64,000 nucleotides of DNA from contig NZ_CP014945.1 in assembly GCF_001606025.1 (NCBI RefSeq), positions 868,001-932,000 of the forward strand, read 5' to 3'. Below the pieces are notes generated by a model. That model ran no database searches. It was not told the DNA's origin and saw only the letters and a program-made list of their open reading frames with translations. This document shows positions 21,013 to 29,460 of the stretch, piece by piece; position 1 is the first letter of the stretch, and each line of letters begins with the position of its first letter. This DNA is from Psychrobacter alimentarius (GTDB lineage: Bacteria; Pseudomonadota; Gammaproteobacteria; Pseudomonadales; Moraxellaceae). Made by a program: the position numbers and the translations under genes.

Positions 21013-22935
21013 ATGAACAACCGTCCTTCCAAAACTATCTCTATACTTATCTGGCGCTCTGTCATCAAAGCCATCATCTTTGCGGTGTTGGCAGGCTTTT
21101 TGTTCTCTTTTATTTATGGTTTATTGCATCACTATAAAGAGAAGCGCCACAACATCCAGCAGTTTGCTACTTTATTAACCATAAGCGCTTCAACAGCTGA
21201 TAGCGCAGATATTGTGGCGCAGCAAGTGACGTTTTTGTTAAACAGTGAACCCAGCATCAAAAGCATTTTATTTTATTCAACGCCTCAACCAATTGATGGG
21301 CTTAATCAATCCAGTGGCGATTGGAAAAATGCTTTATTTGCAGACACAGTCAGCTTCAACTACCCAGTGGTTAGTAACTACATCAGTAACGATAGAGCGC
21401 CTCGAGCGTCAGACGCCAGTCAGCGGTTAGATGCGGCTTTATCAAATCGAGGTATCTCATCAGCCGCCGATAACAGTGCCTTAGTGGGTTACATCAACAT
21501 CACGTTGGATGTAGATAAAATGCGCTTATATTGGTTCCAAAATATAATACTATATTGGCTGATTGCTACTATACTGACTGTGCTTGGTGCCTTTTATATC
21601 CTGCGCAAACTCAATTGGCCGATTAGAGACATAGAGACACTGACTGACGCATGTGACATTGTTTTGAAGACCTCAGATCTTAAACAACTACCAACCATTT
21701 CTCAACAGTTCGATTTCCAAGAATTGCTACAGATCAAACAGACATTTATTAAGTTGTTTAGTCGCTTACAAAAATCGCGACAAGAGTATGAGGAGATTGC
21801 GGTTTTTGAGCAGCAACTACATAAAAAAGATATCTCTCTCGATGTGCAGCTTCATAACTTTCAAAGCATGATCACACATGAGTTAAAAACCTCACTGAAT
21901 GCCATTGTGGGTGGCTTACAACTGTTAGACCATGAAACTCTAAATATAGAGCAAAAAGATGCTGTCCAAATTATTAGAAATGGTAGCGACAAGCTAGTAC
22001 TATCGCTTGATCATATTATTCAGCTGAATCAAATACAAAGAGGTCAAATGAATGTCACTTTTAGTGAGTTCAAACCTCTACAGTTGCTAGCGGATCTATT
22101 GGCGACATTTGAACCTATTGCTCAAAAAAGAGGGCTTACATTAATCAGTCATATCCATCACATAGACTATAATTTAGAAGGTGACGCGGAGAAAATACAA
22201 CAGATACTAGCCATCCTTCTTAGTAATGCCATTAAATTTACGCCAGCGGGACAAGTGATAATTACCTCACAATTGACCCATTTTGATAAAAGTAATCGTT
22301 GGCAAATCAGTGTCAAAGACACAGGCATTGGTATCGATAGCAATTATATTGACGATATTTTTAATCCATTTTTTCAGGTGGATTCTTCAAAGACTCGTCA
22401 ATATGAAGGATCAGGGGTGGGCTTACCAGTCGTTAAGCAAATGGCACAACTTATGGACGCTACGATAGAAGTAGAGAGTACATTAGGGGTAGGTACGGAG
22501 TTTGTACTGACTGTAGCGATGCCCAGTCAGAGTCAGTCCCGACAGAAGCATTTTTTGGCTAAAAAGACCATTATTTACTACTACTCTCATGAGGTTGGCT
22601 CTTTAGGCAAAGAGCTAGAACGTTTGGGAGCTACGGTTATTTATCGTCAGCACGAACAACTGGTGCTAGAGGATATTAATATGAGAAAGGTTGATATGGT
22701 CATGTTTGCCGAAGGGGTCGCTCCCAGTAAAGCTGAGTTGTTGGCAAAAAAAATCCGTCAATCTGAAAGTGAGCATCGTGCGTTATTGATATATTGGTAC
22801 CCTCAGCACCAAGCAAGACAATTAGACAGTTTTGAGCGCTTCTTAAAAGCAGCGGGCGTCGATTATTGTCAAAGCTCGACTTATAAGGATAAAGCATTGA
22901 GCGACTTGCTTAAGCGCTGGTTGGTATGGACATAA
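21013..22935 (+). CDS. Membrane sensor histidine kinase with degenerate C-terminal receiver-like domain
   Basis: The protein has two transmembrane helices (about 16-38 and 177-198 from ATG 21013) around a ~138-residue periplasmic sensor region with no family I recognise. A HAMP/linker and coiled coil follow, then a HisKA domain with phospho-accepting H289 (THELKTSLN) and an HATPase domain with ILLSNAIKFTP, DTGIGI and GSGVGLPVV. The last ~125 residues resemble a receiver domain but lack the phospho-accepting aspartate: the expected D-x-x-M-P position reads FAEGVAPS. No response regulator gene is adjacent. An in-frame TTG at 20995 is a possible alternative start. GacS/BarA-like overall order, but shorter and without an Hpt domain. 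Confidence 0.85.
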   Translation: MNNRPSKTISILIWRSVIKAIIFAVLAGFLFSFIYGLLHHYKEKRHNIQQFATLLTISASTADSADIVAQQVTFLLNSEPSIKSILFYSTPQPIDGLNQSSGDWKNALFADTVSFNYPVVSNYISNDRAPRASDASQRLDAALSNRGISSAADNSALVGYINITLDVDKMRLYWFQNIILYWLIATILTVLGAFYILRKLNWPIRDIETLTDACDIVLKTSDLKQLPTISQQFDFQELLQIKQTFIKLFSRLQKSRQEYEEIAVFEQQLHKKDISLDVQLHNFQSMITHELKTSLNAIVGGLQLLDHETLNIEQKDAVQIIRNGSDKLVLSLDHIIQLNQIQRGQMNVTFSEFKPLQLLADLLATFEPIAQKRGLTLISHIHHIDYNLEGDAEKIQQILAILLSNAIKFTPAGQVIITSQLTHFDKSNRWQISVKDTGIGIDSNYIDDIFNPFFQVDSSKTRQYEGSGVGLPVVKQMAQLMDATIEVESTLGVGTEFVLTVAMPSQSQSRQKHFLAKKTIIYYYSHEVGSLGKELERLGATVIYRQHEQLVLEDINMRKVDMVMFAEGVAPSKAELLAKKIRQSESEHRALLIYWYPQHQARQLDSFERFLKAAGVDYCQSSTYKDKALSDLLKRWLVWT

Positions 22936-22968
22936 AAAAGACGCCCCTATGTTGGGCGTCTTTTTTAT
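22932..22968. terminator. Bidirectional terminator between sensor kinase and dacC genes
   Basis: GACGCCC (22940-22946) and GGGCGTC (22954-22960) form a GC-rich stem flanked by AAAAAA and TTTTTT, overlapping the kinase stop codon. It serves the plus-strand kinase, and probably the convergent minus-strand carboxypeptidase gene ending 64 bp away. Confidence 0.92.
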
Positions 22969-23031
22969 GAGATAAACTGTTTTATCAAATGAGTAATTTG
23001 CTAAACAGTTTTTAAATGAATAAGCATTCGC

Positions 23032-24198
23032 TTAAAGCAGATTTTTTATCCAGCGTACTACGTGTTCCCACGTGCGGCTCATAAAGCCTGATTGCTCGAT
23101 ATCACTCGTCGCTACGATAGGCACTGACGCCACTGCTTTGCCATCAATAACCGCCATCATCTTGCCAATTTCTTGACCTTTTTTGATTGGTGCTTCCAAG
23201 CTTTCAGGAATATCAACCACAGTGGTGATTTTATTCTTTTGTGTTTTGGTGGTTAGAATTTGTAAGCTGTCACCAGTTGCCAATTCCATTTCGTCTGCTT
23301 CACCAAACCATACTGGAATCTTGCTAACGAATTGTCCAGCAGGCGCTTTGGTGACTGTTGTAAAATGACCAAAACCCCAGTTAAGCAGCTCACGTGACTG
23401 ATCGGCGCGAGCTTGTTGGCTTTCTGTGCCCATAATGACAGAAATGAGGCGCATACCGTCACGCTTACTTGAGGCAGCTAGGCAGTAGCCTGCAGCATCA
23501 GTATGGCCTGTTTTTAGACCATCAACCGTAGAGTCAGTGGCTAGTAGAGCATTACGGTTGCCTTGCGTGATACCGTTATAAGTGAATTCTTTTTCAGAAT
23601 AAATGCTGTAATATTCACCGCTGTTTTTAATGATAGCGCGAGAAAGCTTTGCCAAATCTAAGGCAGATGCTTCGTGGCCTTCATCAGGCATGCCTGTCGA
23701 ATTGACAAAATGCGAGTTGGTCATACCAATCTTTTCTGCTTGCTCATTCATTAATATAGCAAATGAGGCTTCGCTACCAGCGATATGTTCTGCCATTGCT
23801 TTTGAAGCATCATTACCAGATTGAATGATAATGCCGCGTAGCATATCGATGACACTGGCCGTTTTATTTACCGGTACGTACATGCAAGACTGACTGCTAC
23901 TGCCACGGCACCAAGCATTTTTACTCATCAATACTTGGTCGTCTTCTTTGAGATCACCTGATGCTAAGCGTTGCTCAATGATATAACTGGTCATCATTTT
24001 TGTTAAAGACGCTGGCGGAAGTGACTCATTGGCGTTTTTCTGTGCCAAAATCTCGCCAGTATTGAAGTCCATTAATACATAAGCGGTATTATCCATCTCA
24101 GGTGGCTGAATGGCTGCGTTTGCCATCACTGCGCTCATAGAGATACTTACACCAACTACCAGTTGTATGAACTGGTTTTTTACACGCTTTACTGTCAT
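23032..24198 (-). CDS. dacC: D-alanyl-D-alanine carboxypeptidase (PBP5/PBP6 type)
   Basis: This low-molecular-weight penicillin-binding protein trims the terminal D-Ala from peptidoglycan pentapeptides. The 388-residue product has a signal peptide cut after VMANA. The catalytic triad motifs are SLTK (S64, K67), SGN (127-129) and KTG (229-231). A C-terminal PBP5_C beta domain follows, then an amphipathic tail ending WEHVVRWIKNLL that anchors it to the inner membrane. Two cysteines at 97 and 105 could form a disulfide in the active-site neighbourhood. Whether dacA or dacC is the better symbol cannot be decided here. Confidence 0.93.
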   Translation of the reverse strand: MTVKRVKNQFIQLVVGVSISMSAVMANAAIQPPEMDNTAYVLMDFNTGEILAQKNANESLPPASLTKMMTSYIIEQRLASGDLKEDDQVLMSKNAWCRGSSSQSCMYVPVNKTASVIDMLRGIIIQSGNDASKAMAEHIAGSEASFAILMNEQAEKIGMTNSHFVNSTGMPDEGHEASALDLAKLSRAIIKNSGEYYSIYSEKEFTYNGITQGNRNALLATDSTVDGLKTGHTDAAGYCLAASSKRDGMRLISVIMGTESQQARADQSRELLNWGFGHFTTVTKAPAGQFVSKIPVWFGEADEMELATGDSLQILTTKTQKNKITTVVDIPESLEAPIKKGQEIGKMMAVIDGKAVASVPIVATSDIEQSGFMSRTWEHVVRWIKNLL

Positions 24199-24767
24199 AT
24201 ATCGTTACACCGCATCATGAAACCAAATGTATCTATCGCTTATGCATAACATTGACGCTCAGCCGTTATTTTAGACAACAAGAATTAATAATTCTGTTGC
24301 AAAATAAATTATGAGAGAGAGTAGTGATGATTAAGCGATAGACATAAAATTAACGCCTTATCTTAGCAAAATGCCAACCGATGGGGAATCAGTTAATGCA
24401 AAAAAAAGAACCAAATTAAAAACAAAGTCTAATAATTATCAAACGTTTACTCTTACTAAGAGTTTACCGTATTTTAATACGCAAAATCTGACAACCACAA
24501 AAAAGCCTGCTGTATTGTCCATTATTGAAAACGAACATACAGCAAGCTCTTGATTCAGTAAACTCAACAAACCAGTATCGAGTTTATTTGATCTATCGTA
24601 TCACTTAGCGCTTAAAAATTCATAATGCCATTGTTTTATTGTCGTTGATTCTAGTAGGCATTATTCTTTAGAAGCGGGTCATGATACATTCTAAGAAGAT
24701 ATCTTAAGTGCGATACAGGTAAGCTCATCAAAACATATTCTTGATAAAGCTTACTTGTTACTTGTGG
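24199..24767. other. Intergenic region between two minus-strand genes, with terminator and unexplained transcript tail
   Basis: This 569-bp region contains a minus-strand terminator (24497-24547), about 220 nt after the stop of the small exported-protein gene. A second hairpin, GTAAGCT (24719-24725) with AGCTTAC (24748-24754), lies right after that stop. The DNA between them (24548-24716) has no ORF I can support and could be a long 3' UTR or a small RNA. The dacC promoter must lie in 24199-24490, but I see no consensus match. Confidence 0.45.
24497..24547 (-). terminator. Minus-strand intrinsic terminator
   Basis: Read on the minus strand, GCTTGCTGTAT pairs with ATACAGCAGGC across a 21-nt loop and is followed by TTTTTTGTGG. 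It ends whatever is transcribed leftward from 24548-25205. Confidence 0.75.
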
Positions 24768-25205
24768 TTATTGATATTGAGCATCCGCTAAGTCTTCACA
24801 CAATGCTTTATTCTCTTGCTTTGAGAATCCCATTGTCCAGCCACGAATACCTTGTAGAATTTGACGGTAATCTTGCTGAGTTGACAGATATTGGATAGCC
24901 GCTTTTGGGTCTTCTAAAGAGGGCATCAATTCATGAAGCTGAACATTGTAAGATTTGTAAAAACGCTGCTTCTGCTTACCGTTGAGCATCTGTGGACATA
25001 TCTCTGAGAGCACTTGCATAACCGCAATTTCATGTTTGGTTATGTTGATACCAGACATGTCTAAGGGGATAGTTGTCGCAGGATTATTTGCGGCAAGAGA
25101 AGCTTGAGAAAACATGGCAACAGACGTTATCAGTCCTGCAAAACCAACTTTTGATGCGGTCTTTGCTATTACAGAAGCTATAGATAATATCGATTGATTT
25201 TTCAT
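24768..25205 (-). CDS. Small exported protein of unknown function
   Basis: The 145-residue product has a long N-terminal signal sequence (hydrophobic stretch about residues 18-38, likely cleavage after ASLA) and a helical mature part of about 105 residues with two cysteines (in SEICPQML and NKALCEDL) that could form a disulfide in the periplasm. I do not recognise a domain; it may belong to a Moraxellaceae-restricted family. It is a single gene with its own ribosome-binding region and a distant terminator. No neighbour suggests a role. Confidence 0.7.
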   Translation of the reverse strand: MKNQSILSIASVIAKTASKVGFAGLITSVAMFSQASLAANNPATTIPLDMSGINITKHEIAVMQVLSEICPQMLNGKQKQRFYKSYNVQLHELMPSLEDPKAAIQYLSTQQDYRQILQGIRGWTMGFSKQENKALCEDLADAQYQ

Positions 25206-25787
25206 TCAGTATTACACTCACTTATCTTTATTTAATGGTCATATGTTAATGGGTAAAAAAACAAAAGTCACATAAAATATTGATTTATGTGTAGATATCT
25301 TGTGAGCCAGAGCCCTATTTTAGCAACATACCAGTAGCATATATGTCTACGTTACTTCAGTATAAAAGCAACTGTCCACATTGTTGTAGGTTATTGCCTA
25401 TTGTAACGTTATACCTCGTCATTTCACTGCTATCAGCACACTATGGTCACCAAAAAAGCATTGTTGAGACTCAAAATATCAAAAAAACTCTAAATGCAGA
25501 CAGGGTTCGTGTGAACCGACTATTCAGGTATAATTCGCTCTAATAGGGGTTTTGAAATGACCTTTTCGAGCAAATAGAAGGCTGTATTACAAGGTTTGTG
25601 CAATTGTTTTTTCTTAGATTTTGAGCTAACTTTACTGGTAGTAGCTGTTTTGACAAATCGGGTTAATGATTATTTATTAAAATCCGTAGAAGTCTACTAC
25701 GGCTGCTTGCAGGTCAGATTATAGCAATTCTATGATGATAAAACTCAGAAGTGGACGAGCGGTCAACTATAAATATATTGAGTACAA
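25206..25787. other. Intergenic region upstream of surE
   Basis: This divergent 582-bp region is A+T-rich. It contains an 8-bp inverted repeat, CACATAAA (25269-25276) with TTTATGTG (25284-25291), near the exported-protein gene. A TATAAT (25529-25534) without a good -35 could be the surE -10. A small hairpin, CCGTAG/CTACGG, lies at 25684-25702. A 66-codon ORF at 25343-25543 lacks a convincing start context and I do not call it. Confidence 0.4.
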
Positions 25788-26636
25788 ATGAAATTTTTAA
25801 TCAGTAATGATGATGGAGTGTACGCTCCAGGTTTATTGGCCTTATATCAGGCACTGTCTACTATCGGAGAGGTCGTGGTGGTCGCGCCAATGACGGAGCA
25901 TAGTGGTTGTGCTAGTGCATTGAGTATTTCAATGCCATTACATACGCATCAGCTAGATTCAGGATTTATTGCTATTAATGGTTCACCTGCCGATTGTATT
26001 TATTTAGCATTGCATGAGTTATATCGTGATACACCATTTGATTGTGTGATTACAGGTATCAATTCAGGGGCCAATCTTGGTCAAGATGTATTATTTTCTG
26101 GTACGTTTGGCGCAGCGTTAACAGCGCAGCTTTTTGGGATACCAGCAATTGCAACTTCACTAGTGGGCGGTGGTAGTAAAGGAAGTCAGCAAGAAGAAGC
26201 CAGTCATTATCGAATAGCTGCCGATGAAATTGTTAAGTTGTTGGTAGAAACCTCGATATTGAGTGAGTGTAAAAATTTGCCCTATCACGTATTAAACGTT
26301 AATATTCCTGATGTTGGGCGCGTCGATGATATCAAAGGCCGAAAAATAACGTCTTTGGGTCACAGGAAAGTTGCACGTCCTGTACATCCCTTGATTGACC
26401 CACGCGGGCGAGATGCTTATTGGTTGTCTTTACGTAAAGCCCCACCTGAAGTGCTCGCAGACAGTGAAAATGTATCACTATCTGCTAAAGATGAGCTAGA
26501 CCAAAAAGATCAGTCATTTGCTATACCATTGACAGATGATGAAGCGGTGGCAGAAGGTTACATTAGTTTGTCGCCCGTACGCCTACATCATACGCCAAGT
26601 GCCGCTTTGGATAGACTTTCGGCATTGGCTTTGTAG
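25788..26636 (+). CDS. surE: 5'/3'-nucleotidase and exopolyphosphatase SurE
   Basis: SurE is a metal-dependent survival protein that dephosphorylates nucleoside monophosphates and short polyphosphates. The 282-residue protein begins FLISNDDGVYAPG with metal ligands D8 and D9, followed by APMTEHSGCASALS, INGSPADC and GINSGANLGQDVLFSGT. It is the first gene of the surE-nlpD run. In most gammaproteobacteria pcm and rpoS are in this neighbourhood, but neither is here. Confidence 0.96.
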   Translation: MKFLISNDDGVYAPGLLALYQALSTIGEVVVVAPMTEHSGCASALSISMPLHTHQLDSGFIAINGSPADCIYLALHELYRDTPFDCVITGINSGANLGQDVLFSGTFGAALTAQLFGIPAIATSLVGGGSKGSQQEEASHYRIAADEIVKLLVETSILSECKNLPYHVLNVNIPDVGRVDDIKGRKITSLGHRKVARPVHPLIDPRGRDAYWLSLRKAPPEVLADSENVSLSAKDELDQKDQSFAIPLTDDEAVAEGYISLSPVRLHHTPSAALDRLSALAL

Positions 26637-26808
26637 ATAGACGATATCAGATATGTACAGCCTTATTGATAGCGAACGCTGAGAAAGGGTACCGGCTATA
26701 AAATTATCATGGTGGTACTTACTCAATACTAAACGGTATAACAGTTAACAAATGCTTTTTGAGTCACACAAGGCATTTGTGAGCAACACAAAGAATAGGA
26801 AATTTTGT

Positions 26809-27633
26809 ATGAAAAAGCTTATGGCGGGATCGCGCTTTGCAACAGCGGCATTGATTGGTACGATGACAGTGGCGACGCTTGCGATGGTGGGCTGTGCTAC
26901 AAAACCTACTTACCAAGCAGCCAACCAAGCTGGGCCTAAAATCATCACCAATGCTCAAGGCGTTCCCAATTATCATCGCGTACAACGTGGTGATACGGTC
27001 AGTCAGATTGCCGAGCGTTATCGCCTCAGTTATCGTCAAATTGGCGCAATGAATGGTCTAGACAGTAAGTATACGATTTATAGTGGGCAATGGCTCAAGC
27101 TATGGGAAGGAAATCAAGCAGCAGGTAACAACCCTCGTAACAACAATAGCTACAATACCGCTACGCCGACTGTCTCACAACCAGCTTATACCTATACGCC
27201 ACCCGCTACGAACGTGCCTACAAATAATTCATCAAGTCCTGCCTATGAGGTAACTGCGAACTCAACCTCAGGTTATGAGTATCCAAGTCGCAATCAGGTG
27301 ACTCGCAACTTTGACGCAGCAGCTGGCAATATGGGTATGTGGTTTGCTGGTAATGTTGGTGATCCTGTGCTTGCCAGTCAAGCTGGCACTGTGCTTTACT
27401 CAGGTAGTGGTCTGCCAGAATATGGCAATCTCATTATGATTCGCCATAGCGATAATTATATCACGGCGTATGCTCATAACAGCCAACTACTGGTTAAAGA
27501 AGGGGATACGGTACAACAAGGTCAGCGTATTGCCAATATGGGTAACAGTGGTCAAACCAATCAAGTAGGATTGGAATTTCAAGTACGCTTAAATGGCAAT
27601 CCTATTGACCCGCGTGCAGTATTAGGGCGTTAA
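26809..27633 (+). CDS. NlpD-like lipoprotein: LysM plus degenerate LytM (M23) domain
   Basis: The chosen ATG at 26809 has AGGA 8 nt upstream and opens a lipoprotein signal peptide with lipobox LAMVGC (C29). A LysM domain follows (HRVQRGDTVSQIAERY...), then an Asn/Pro/Thr-rich linker and a C-terminal LytM/M23 domain. The M23 zinc ligands are not complete: the usual H-x-x-x-D segment reads NMGMWFAG, and the final H-x-H motif reads GLEFQVR. By analogy with E. coli NlpD and EnvC, it should therefore activate cell-division amidases rather than cut peptidoglycan itself. It lies 172 bp after surE. Confidence 0.88.
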   Translation: MKKLMAGSRFATAALIGTMTVATLAMVGCATKPTYQAANQAGPKIITNAQGVPNYHRVQRGDTVSQIAERYRLSYRQIGAMNGLDSKYTIYSGQWLKLWEGNQAAGNNPRNNNSYNTATPTVSQPAYTYTPPATNVPTNNSSSPAYEVTANSTSGYEYPSRNQVTRNFDAAAGNMGMWFAGNVGDPVLASQAGTVLYSGSGLPEYGNLIMIRHSDNYITAYAHNSQLLVKEGDTVQQGQRIANMGNSGQTNQVGLEFQVRLNGNPIDPRAVLGR

Positions 27634-27757
27634 GTTCAACCTGATATTTTGAATGGCTTGGTTGATTTGGCAACGTATTTAAAACGGGTTGATGTTAACG
27701 TTTTTGATGATGTTGCTTTATTTGAGTCAGTTTACTTATTCACACCTGAGAATTTTT

Positions 27758-29065
27758 ATGATTATAAAAAAGCATTATGTCGCTCTTTTTCCTGCCCTAG
27801 TGATGGTCGGGTGTACGAGCCAACAGGCCATGCAGAAACAAAGCAAACCTGTACGCCAGGGCAATGTTGAGATCACACAGACTCAAACCATTCAGGTAAA
27901 ACCAACGCCACGTCCAGTCGTTGTCAAGCCTCAGCCCGTTGCCAAGCCAAGCTACAACAGCTTTTCTGATTGGAAGTCAGACTTCTCAATGCGAGCAATC
28001 TCGTCAGGCCATGATGCTGCGACAGTTCGTCGTCTTTTAGATTCTGCGTATTTGAATCAACAGGTTATCTCGTTGGACTCAGGACAGCCAGAATTCTCTA
28101 AAATGCCTTGGGAATATGTGGACTCTGCTGTATCAGACGGTCGAGTAAGTACAGGTAAACGAAAATTTGCTGAGCAACGTGCGTTTTTGTCGCAGTTAGA
28201 GTCACAGTATGGCGTCAATGCAGAAATTGTCGCGGCAATATGGGGTATGGAGTCCTCTTATGGAGCAGTGACGGGTAACAGCAGTATACCAAGCTCTCTT
28301 GCCAGTCTTGCCTATGATGGTCGTCGTCAAGAGTTTGCCGAAACTCAATTATTATCATTGGCAACCTTGTTACAGCGTGGCGATGTATCTTGGTCGCAGC
28401 TTGATGGTTCTTGGGCAGGCGGTATGGGGCAAACACAGTTTATTCCTGATACATGGCTCAAACAGGGCGTAGATGGCGATAACAATGGACATCGTAACCC
28501 TTGGGCAACATCAGATGCTTTAGCGTCTACCGCAAACTATCTTAGTAATTCAGGATGGGTTCGTGGCTTAGCGCCATTTTATGAAGTTACGGTTCCTGCC
28601 TCATTTGATTACTCAGTGGTGGGCACTAAACAGCCAGCAGCAAGATGGGCGGCCATGGGTGTGGACACCATAGCGGATGTCTATTTGGATGCCAACACAC
28701 AGATGGAGTTGTGGCTACCGGCTGGCAAGGATGGCCCAGTATTACTACTCAGCCCAAACTTCGATGTGATTAAGGTTTACAATAATTCTTCAAGTTATGC
28801 GTTAGGAGTTAGCTTGCTTGGTAAAGCGCTTGCTGGACAAAGTGGATTGCGAACCGCTTGGCCGCGTTATGAGCGTCCATTATCGACTGCTCAAGTGCGC
28901 AATTTACAGCAGCGTTTGACCAGCTCAGGCTATGATACTAAAGGTGCTGATGGGATTGTTGGTACGAATACTCGTAAGGCATTTCAGCGCTGGCAGGCAG
29001 ACAATGGTCAAACGCCAGACGGTTTTATCACGCAGCGTAGTGCCTCTTCATTAGCCTCATGGTGA
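27758..29065 (+). CDS. MltB-family lytic murein transglycosylase with C-terminal peptidoglycan-binding domain
   Basis: From ATG 27758 (TGAG 7 nt upstream) the 435-residue lipoprotein has a signal peptide with lipobox VMVGC (C19) and a Pro/Val/Lys-rich linker. An SLT_2 catalytic domain follows with the catalytic glutamate E165 in IWGMESSYGA and the WAGGMGQTQFIP loop. A PG_binding_1 domain (VRNLQQRLTSSGYDTKGADG) closes the protein. Such enzymes cleave MurNAc-GlcNAc bonds with 1,6-anhydro product formation at the outer-membrane inner face. In-frame ATGs upstream (27689) would give a poor n-region. It follows the NlpD-like gene by 124 bp and ends at a terminator. Confidence 0.93.
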   Translation: MIIKKHYVALFPALVMVGCTSQQAMQKQSKPVRQGNVEITQTQTIQVKPTPRPVVVKPQPVAKPSYNSFSDWKSDFSMRAISSGHDAATVRRLLDSAYLNQQVISLDSGQPEFSKMPWEYVDSAVSDGRVSTGKRKFAEQRAFLSQLESQYGVNAEIVAAIWGMESSYGAVTGNSSIPSSLASLAYDGRRQEFAETQLLSLATLLQRGDVSWSQLDGSWAGGMGQTQFIPDTWLKQGVDGDNNGHRNPWATSDALASTANYLSNSGWVRGLAPFYEVTVPASFDYSVVGTKQPAARWAAMGVDTIADVYLDANTQMELWLPAGKDGPVLLLSPNFDVIKVYNNSSSYALGVSLLGKALAGQSGLRTAWPRYERPLSTAQVRNLQQRLTSSGYDTKGADGIVGTNTRKAFQRWQADNGQTPDGFITQRSASSLASW

Positions 29066-29460
29066 AGTAGATTGATATCATGGCTGGTTGAACAGCTTTG
29101 TTTTTAAAAGTTAGAATTGTCATCAAGGCTCAATGATTACTATAAAAATTGTGGCCTCGTAGCGACAACAAAAAAGCACCTTATTCGGGTGCTTTTTTGC
29201 TTTACTCTATAACCACTTTTTGGGCATTTATTAAAATTGCCAAAATAACCGTGTCGAGATGTGCTTAAACTAGAAATGTGCTTAAACTGATTAGAGTAAA
29301 AGTAGATGCGTGAATGGTTATGCCAATTTCAAAAGACGATTATCCCTGTCAAACGCTAAAGACAGTATTGGTACAAGAAAGTTTGATCTGTGAATGCTAC
29401 ACTCTAAACAAGATGATTTTGATAAATTGATAATGAGAATAACTAGAAGAGTATACCTTT
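29066..29460. other. Intergenic region between the MltB-like gene and moeA
   Basis: This 395-bp spacer contains the mltB-side terminator (29170-29198) and, just upstream of moeA, an A+T-rich stretch with a TGATAATGAGAATAA (29429-29443). That stretch resembles half of a Fur site but is too weak to call. No ORF is supported. Confidence 0.45.
29170..29198 (+). terminator. Intrinsic terminator after the MltB-like gene
   Basis: AAAAAAGCACC (29170-29180) and GGTGCTTTTTT (29188-29198) form an 11-bp stem with a 7-nt loop. Confidence 0.92.

Noticed and set aside
24371..24553. 60-codon plus-strand ORF in the dacC/exported-protein spacer
   Set aside because: It runs through a minus-strand terminator and has a Lys/Thr/Asn bias expected from A+T-rich DNA.
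25343..25543. 66-codon ORF upstream of surE with a CPHC motif and a hydrophobic stretch
   Set aside because: No ribosome-binding site in front of the ATG, A+T-rich intergenic setting, and the composition looks like translated non-coding DNA.
29429..29443. Fur-like sequence TGATAATGAGAATAA upstream of moeA
   Set aside because: Only about 11 of 14 positions match, with one good half-site, in A+T-rich DNA; no promoter hexamers at matching positions.
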